Of a stretch of 64,000 nucleotides of DNA, positions 60,062 to 64,000 are shown piece by piece. The position numbers and the translations under genes were made by a program. The notes below the pieces were generated by a model. That model had not been told where the DNA came from and did not search any database. It was given only the letters and a program-made list of their open reading frames with translations. The first letter of the stretch is position 1. Each line of letters begins with the position of its first letter. Origin of the DNA: Beutenbergia cavernae DSM 12333 (GTDB taxonomy: Bacteria > Actinomycetota > Actinomycetes > Actinomycetales > Beutenbergiaceae); NCBI RefSeq assembly GCF_000023105.1, contig NC_012669.1, positions 3,473,025-3,537,024 on the forward strand, given 5' to 3'.

Positions 60062-61126
60062 CTACAGCGAGACGCCCACGAGCACGGGCTCCGGCTCGAG
60101 CACGACGCCGAACGAGGACTCCACCCCGGACCGCACCTCGCGGGCGAGCCGCACGAGGTCGGCGGTCTTCGCACCGCCGCGATTGGTGAGCGCGAGGACG
60201 TGCTTCGTCGACAGCGCGGCCGGACCGGGCAGGCCGTGACCGCGGTCGAACCCGGCGTGCGAGATGAGCCAGGCGGCGCTGGTCTTCACGCGCCCGGATC
60301 CGGCGTCGAAGCGCGGCGCGCGCTCCGGGAGGAGAGCCGCGGCGTCGGCGTCCAGCACCGGGTTCGTGAAGAACGACCCGGCGCTCCACGTGTCGTGGTC
60401 GGCGCCGTCGAGCACCATGCCCTTCCCCCGCCGCAGCGCGAGCACGGCCTCGCGCACCTCGGCGGCCGGAGCGCGCGCGCCGAGCTCGACGTCGAGAGCC
60501 CGCGCGAGCTCCGCGTACCGCACCGGCCCGCTGAGATCGGCGAGGCGGAACTGGAACCCGACCTCGAGCACGACCCAGCGTGGCGTCGGCCCCCACGTGA
60601 CGCCGTCGTCGTCGGCCACGAGCGACCGCTTGAGCAGCGAGCTGCGGTACCCGAGCCGGAGGTCGCCGACGGCGAGCATCCGCACCCGCCGCAGGGCGCG
60701 GTCGTACACGCGGACGGTCGCGAGGACGTCGCCCACCTCCTGCCCGTACGCGCCGACGTTCTGCACGGGCGTGGCGCCCGTCGAGCCGGGGATGCCCGAC
60801 AGCGCCTCGATCCCGGACCACCCCTCCGCGACGGCGCGGACCACGACGTCGTCCCAGGGCGCGCCCGCGGAGACCACCACGCTCGCGCCGGCGCACGCCG
60901 ACGCGTCCTCGACCCGCGTCGCGGTGCGGACGTCCCGGACGACGACGCCGTCGAACCCGGCGTCGGCGACCAGGAGGTTCGATCCTCCGCCGAGCACGAG
61001 CACCGGCTCGTGGGCGGCGTCGGCCTCGGCCACGGCGGCGACGAGCTCCGCCTCGCTGGCCGCCTCGACGAACCGCGCGCACGGACCGCCGACGCGAAGG
61101 GTCGTGAGGTCGGCGAGCAGCGGCAC
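60062..61126 (-). CDS. murB: UDP-N-acetylenolpyruvoylglucosamine reductase (MurB)
   Basis: Reduces UDP-GlcNAc-enolpyruvate to UDP-MurNAc with NADPH and FAD in peptidoglycan synthesis. The 354 residues have LTTLRVGGPCARFVEA, the FAD site LVLGGGSNLLVAD, SGIPGSTGATPVQNVGAYGQEV, the catalytic SAGSFFTNPV (Ser) and the C-terminal ALTNRGGAKTADLVRLAREVRSGVESSFGVVLEPE (Glu). The GTG at 61124-61126 (MPLLADLTTL) is seven bases after a TAGGCT -10 and has no Shine-Dalgarno sequence, so it is probably leaderless. An ATG at 61150 would place the -10 inside the coding region. Confidence 0.93.
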   Translation of the reverse strand: MPLLADLTTLRVGGPCARFVEAASEAELVAAVAEADAAHEPVLVLGGGSNLLVADAGFDGVVVRDVRTATRVEDASACAGASVVVSAGAPWDDVVVRAVAEGWSGIEALSGIPGSTGATPVQNVGAYGQEVGDVLATVRVYDRALRRVRMLAVGDLRLGYRSSLLKRSLVADDDGVTWGPTPRWVVLEVGFQFRLADLSGPVRYAELARALDVELGARAPAAEVREAVLALRRGKGMVLDGADHDTWSAGSFFTNPVLDADAAALLPERAPRFDAGSGRVKTSAAWLISHAGFDRGHGLPGPAALSTKHVLALTNRGGAKTADLVRLAREVRSGVESSFGVVLEPEPVLVGVSL

Positions 61127-61133
61127 AGCTGCG

Positions 61134-61139
61134 AGCCTA
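61134..61139 (-). promoter_or_regulatory. -10 element of murB overlapping the MFS stop codon
   Basis: TAGGCT on the minus strand; its TAG (61137-61139) is the stop codon of the upstream MFS gene. Seven bases separate it from the murB GTG. Confidence 0.5.
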
Positions 61140-62378
61140 GCCCCGGGCATCCGGCCGCTCCGGCTCGGGACCCGGCGGTGCCGCCGACCGCGTGACGAGA
61201 AGGCTGATGGCGAGCGGGACGAGGATCGCCAGCAGCGCGTTGCGGTACCCCACGTGCTCGGCGAGCAGCCCGAGCAGCGGCGGGCCCGCGAGGAACGCCG
61301 TGTAACCGATGGACGCGACGACGGAGACGCGCGCCGCCGCGTGCGCGGGGTCGTCGGACGCGGCGCTCATCCCGACGGGGAACCCGAGCGCGGCGCCGAA
61401 CCCCCACAGCACAGCACCCGCGACGGCGACCGGCATCCACGGAGCCAGCGCGAACAGGGCGAGCCCGACCAGGGCCAGCGCGATGCACAGCCGGAGCACG
61501 GCCACCCGCCCGAACCGGTCGAGGAGCCCCGTGCCGAAGAAGCGCATGCCGGTCATCGACGCCAGGAAGACGGCCAGGACGAGGGCGGCGGCGTCGTCGC
61601 GCAGCTCGAAGCCCTCGATGACGGCGAGGCTCAGCCAGTCGTTCGCCGCCCCCTCGGTGAGCGCCGCCGACAGCACGAGGAGCCCGATGAGGAGCGTGCG
61701 GGGCTCGAGCCAGGCGCCGAACACGCTGCGGCCCGCGCCGTGCTTCTCGGTCGCCGCGGGTTCCTCACCCGCGTGCTCCAGCGCCGCCGGCAGGAAGAAC
61801 CGCACGGAGGCGACGACGGCGAGCGCCACGACGGCGAGCACGACGACGAGGTGCACGCTCACGTCGAGACCCAGCCGGGCGCTGAGCGCCCCGAACCCCG
61901 CTCCCGCCACGGTGCCGACGGAGAACCCGGCGTGGTACCGCGGCATGATCGCGCGGCCGAGGAGCCGTTCGACGGCGGCTCCCTCGAGGTTCATGGCCAC
62001 GTCCCAGCCGGCGATGCCGATCTGCGCCACGAACAGGCACGCCGCGAGCATCGGGGCGAGGCCGAGCGCCACGGCGAGGGCCACGAGACCCATCCCCAGG
62101 CAGGCGACGCCGGCGGCGACGAGCACGGTGCGCGCGGTCCCGATCCGGACCACGACAGCCCCGGTGAGCGGGAGTGCGAGCACGGAACCGGCGGAGCCGA
62201 CGAGCAGGATGAGCCCGATCTGCGCCGGCGACAGGCCCAGGAGGTCGCGGACCGCCGGGAGCCGCGAGACCCAACCGGCGAACAGGAACCCGTTGAGCGC
62301 GAAGACGGCGAACACCGCGTACGACGCGCGCCCCACCAGCGCCGCCGCGGCGGTCGAGGGGGCGGACGGCGCGCTCAT
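61137..62378 (-). CDS. MFS transporter (YbjJ-like), second of a tandem pair
   Basis: A 413-residue transporter with twelve predicted helices. The landmarks are FALNGFLFAGWVSRLPAVRDLLGLSPAQIGLILL, GWDVAMNLEGAAVERLLGRAIMPRYHAGFSVGTVAGAGFG and EGAANDWLSLAVIEGF, as in the YbjJ/Bypass-of-stop-codon-like MFS group of unknown substrate. It is clearly a paralogue of the gene upstream (same motifs at the same places). Start overlaps that gene's stop by four bases (62375-62378). Confidence 0.88.
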   Translation of the reverse strand: MSAPSAPSTAAAALVGRASYAVFAVFALNGFLFAGWVSRLPAVRDLLGLSPAQIGLILLVGSAGSVLALPLTGAVVVRIGTARTVLVAAGVACLGMGLVALAVALGLAPMLAACLFVAQIGIAGWDVAMNLEGAAVERLLGRAIMPRYHAGFSVGTVAGAGFGALSARLGLDVSVHLVVVLAVVALAVVASVRFFLPAALEHAGEEPAATEKHGAGRSVFGAWLEPRTLLIGLLVLSAALTEGAANDWLSLAVIEGFELRDDAAALVLAVFLASMTGMRFFGTGLLDRFGRVAVLRLCIALALVGLALFALAPWMPVAVAGAVLWGFGAALGFPVGMSAASDDPAHAAARVSVVASIGYTAFLAGPPLLGLLAEHVGYRNALLAILVPLAISLLVTRSAAPPGPEPERPDARG

Positions 62379-63715
62379 GCGCGGACCTCGAGCTCGGGGG
62401 GCATCGCCTCGACCCTCTCACGGACCGGAACGGCGTCCGCGACGGCGGTTCGCCCGGTCTCGGCCACGTCGTCGCGCTGCTGCCGCACGCTCCCGGCGAC
62501 GAGCAGGGCGAGCGCCAGCGGGACGGCGATCGTCAGCAGCGCGGGCCGGATCCCGACGTCGTGCGCGAGGAGCCCGAGCAGCGGCGGGGCGACGAGCGAC
62601 GCGAACGACGAGAAGCTCGTGATCACCGACACGCGGCCGGCCGCGCGGAGCGGGTCCTCGGAGGCCGCGGCGACGGCGAGCGGCACGGCGAGCGCGGCGC
62701 CGCTCCCCCACGCGATCGCGCCGGCGACGGCGAGCGGGAGCGACGGCGCGAGAGCGAACGCGACCAGCCCGACGAGCGCCACGGCGCCGCTCGCCCGGAG
62801 CACCGGGACCCGGCCGTACGTGTCGACCGCGCGCGCGCCGAGCAGGCGCACCGCCGTCATCGCGGAGACGAACGCGGCGAACACCAGGGCGCCGCTCGCC
62901 TCGGTGACCCCGAACGCGTCGACGACGCCGAGGCTCAGCCAGTCGTTCGCGGCACCTTCCGAGAGTGCGGCCGCGAGGACGACGACGCCGAGCAGCAGCG
63001 TGCGCGGCTCGAGCCACGCGCCCAGCGCGGCACCGGGTGAGCGCCGCCGGCTGCGCACCGCGACCTCCACCCGGTCGAGCTCGGGTGCGGCGTCGGGCGG
63101 CAGGAGGTGCCGGACGGCGGCGAGGCGCCACACGAGCGACGCGATCGCGACGCCCGTGAACTGCACGAGCAGCCCGACGCCGAGCGCGGCGGCCGCCGCA
63201 CCGAGCAGCGAGCCGCCGACGGCCCCGATCGAGAACGCGGCGTGGAACTGCGGGAGCACGGTGCGCCCGAGCCGACGTTCCACGCGCGCCGACTCGAGGT
63301 TGAGCGGCACGTTGAGGATCGCGAACGCCACCCCGCTCACGGCGAGCCCGGCAGCGAGCACCGGGACGCTCCGCAGCGCGGGGCCCAGCCCGATCAGGAG
63401 GTACGCCACGGCGAACGCGATGCCGCCGAGCCGGATCGCCCAGGCGCTCCCGATCCGCAGGCACAGGGCGCCGGCGAACGGCACGGTGACGAGCGCGCCC
63501 GCTGCCCCGAACAGCAGGACGCCGCCGATCTCGGCCTCGGTGAGCGCGAGCGCGTCGCGGACGGCGGGGAGCCGGGCCAGCCAGCTCGAGAACGTGATGC
63601 CGTTGAGCGCGAACAGGCCCATGAGCATCCAGCGGGCGCGGGCGAGGCGCGGCGGGTCGGGGTGGCGGGCGATCCAGGCCGGCAGGGTGGCGCGGCGGCG
63701 GGGCGACGAGGGCAC
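62375..63715 (-). CDS. MFS transporter (YbjJ-like), first of a tandem pair
   Basis: A 446-residue, twelve-helix transporter: LFALNGITFSSWLARLPAVRDALALTEAEIGGVLLFGAAGAL, LNVPLNLESARVERRLGRTVLPQFHAAFSIGAVGGSLLG and EGAANDWLSLGVVDAFGV. About 25 basic residues precede the first helix and a charged tail of about 30 ends it. GTG start at 63713-63715 with only a weak GGA upstream. Tandem duplication with the downstream gene is the likely origin; substrate unknown. Confidence 0.87.
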   Translation of the reverse strand: MPSSPRRRATLPAWIARHPDPPRLARARWMLMGLFALNGITFSSWLARLPAVRDALALTEAEIGGVLLFGAAGALVTVPFAGALCLRIGSAWAIRLGGIAFAVAYLLIGLGPALRSVPVLAAGLAVSGVAFAILNVPLNLESARVERRLGRTVLPQFHAAFSIGAVGGSLLGAAAAALGVGLLVQFTGVAIASLVWRLAAVRHLLPPDAAPELDRVEVAVRSRRRSPGAALGAWLEPRTLLLGVVVLAAALSEGAANDWLSLGVVDAFGVTEASGALVFAAFVSAMTAVRLLGARAVDTYGRVPVLRASGAVALVGLVAFALAPSLPLAVAGAIAWGSGAALAVPLAVAAASEDPLRAAGRVSVITSFSSFASLVAPPLLGLLAHDVGIRPALLTIAVPLALALLVAGSVRQQRDDVAETGRTAVADAVPVRERVEAMPPELEVRA

Positions 63716-63838
63716 AGGAATTCCAGCGGTGCGGGCGCCCGGGGGCGCGAGCTGATCGGGGAGGGAGCCGGATCGCCGCTCGTGGTGCCGGCGCCGGTGG
63801 TGAGGACGGGACCGTTCGAGGGCGCTGCTGCTGGTCGC

Positions 63839-63852
63839 TCGAATCGATTCGA
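63839..63852. promoter_or_regulatory. 14-bp palindrome, possible LacI/GalR-type operator
   Basis: TCGAATCGATTCGA is perfectly palindromic with a central CG step flanked by A/T-rich arms, unusual in this GC-rich DNA, 124 bp upstream of the MFS start codon. Confidence 0.45.
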
Positions 63853-63955
63853 TCCCGGAGGACAGTGTGCGGTCACCAGGCCCGTCCCGTCAATCCCGAG
63901 CGCCGTCCGCGCCTCCGCGCATTCCCGGCCGCTCGCCGAGTCAGACCTTCACGGT

Positions 63956-63985
63956 CGAGTCAGACCCTCCGGAGGGTCTGACTCG
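63956..63985. terminator. 30-bp perfect palindrome, terminator or operator
   Basis: CGAGTCAGACCCTCC followed by its exact complement (centre 63970/63971). A direct partial copy CGAGTCAGACC lies 19 bp upstream at 63937-63947. The neighbouring gene is outside the window. Confidence 0.45.
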
Positions 63986-64000
63986 CCCGCTGACGCCTGA

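Larger units (their letters stand above)
63716..64000. other. Upstream region of the MFS pair to the window end
   Basis: No gene supported. It contains a 14-bp LacI-like palindrome (63839-63852) and, near the window edge, a repeated and palindromic GAGTCAGACC motif (63937-63985). Confidence 0.4.

Noticed and set aside
60264-63755. 1163-codon plus-strand frame opposite murB and the MFS pair
   Set aside because: Antisense shadow with low-complexity Arg/Ala/Glu composition.

Overview
The window is a very GC-rich chromosomal segment whose gene order and protein sequences point to an actinobacterium of the order Micrococcales, probably near Cellulomonadaceae/Promicromonosporaceae. The order is inferred from the ribosomal and RNA polymerase proteins, the tRNA-Trp-secE-nusG-rplK-rplA order, separate str and S10 operons, type-Z rpsN, and frequent GTG/TTG starts. 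I see no rRNA, prophage, insertion sequence or CRISPR array.

Layout. 1-1254: end of a ROK/polyphosphate-glucokinase-like gene and an alpha/beta hydrolase. 1254-4426: rplQ-rpoA-rpsK-rpsM-rpmJ-infA on the minus strand, with a recognisable promoter before infA. 4859-9796: a degenerate CysQ-like phosphatase, a polyprenyl-phosphate sugar transferase and a large LuxR-type ATPase regulator. 9857-12572: secY-adk-map. 12712-22430: the spc and S10 ribosomal clusters (rplO back to rpsJ). 23049-27378: the str operon (rpsL-rpsG-fusA-tuf). 27852-30049: a GPH-type sugar symporter coupled to a ChbG/YdjC deacetylase. 30138-32723: a three-gene ABC-2 exporter of an uncharacterised type. 32796-41584: rplJ-rplL and rpoB-rpoC. 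41955-42957: two small membrane proteins. 43030-45633: tRNA-Trp-secE-nusG-rplK-rplA. 45819-47066: an aminotransferase.

47109-51493 is the most interesting accessory block. A small Pro/Thr/Asp-rich anchored protein, a histidine kinase and an OmpR-type response regulator form one operon. Facing it is an operon of an APH-like phosphotransferase and a second exported Ser/Pro/Ala-rich protein. Both operons have the same 11-bp-period direct repeat (CTCATC-N5-CTCATCG) at the same distance from an identical CGCGATGTG start region, so they look like one two-component regulon. 51609-63715 holds a YjbR-like protein, a DrrAB-type ABC exporter, an adenosine deaminase, an alpha/beta hydrolase, a PadR-ABC-FtsX export operon, murB, and two tandem MFS transporters.

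Other points to note: ribosomal protein S12 carries Arg43 and Ala88, the two positions classically mutated in streptomycin resistance; a 22-bp identical leader element lies upstream of both rpsL and rpsJ; and several genes (30138, 45819, 47109, 53849, 61126) have a -10-like hexamer 6-9 nt before the start codon and no Shine-Dalgarno sequence, which suggests leaderless mRNAs.
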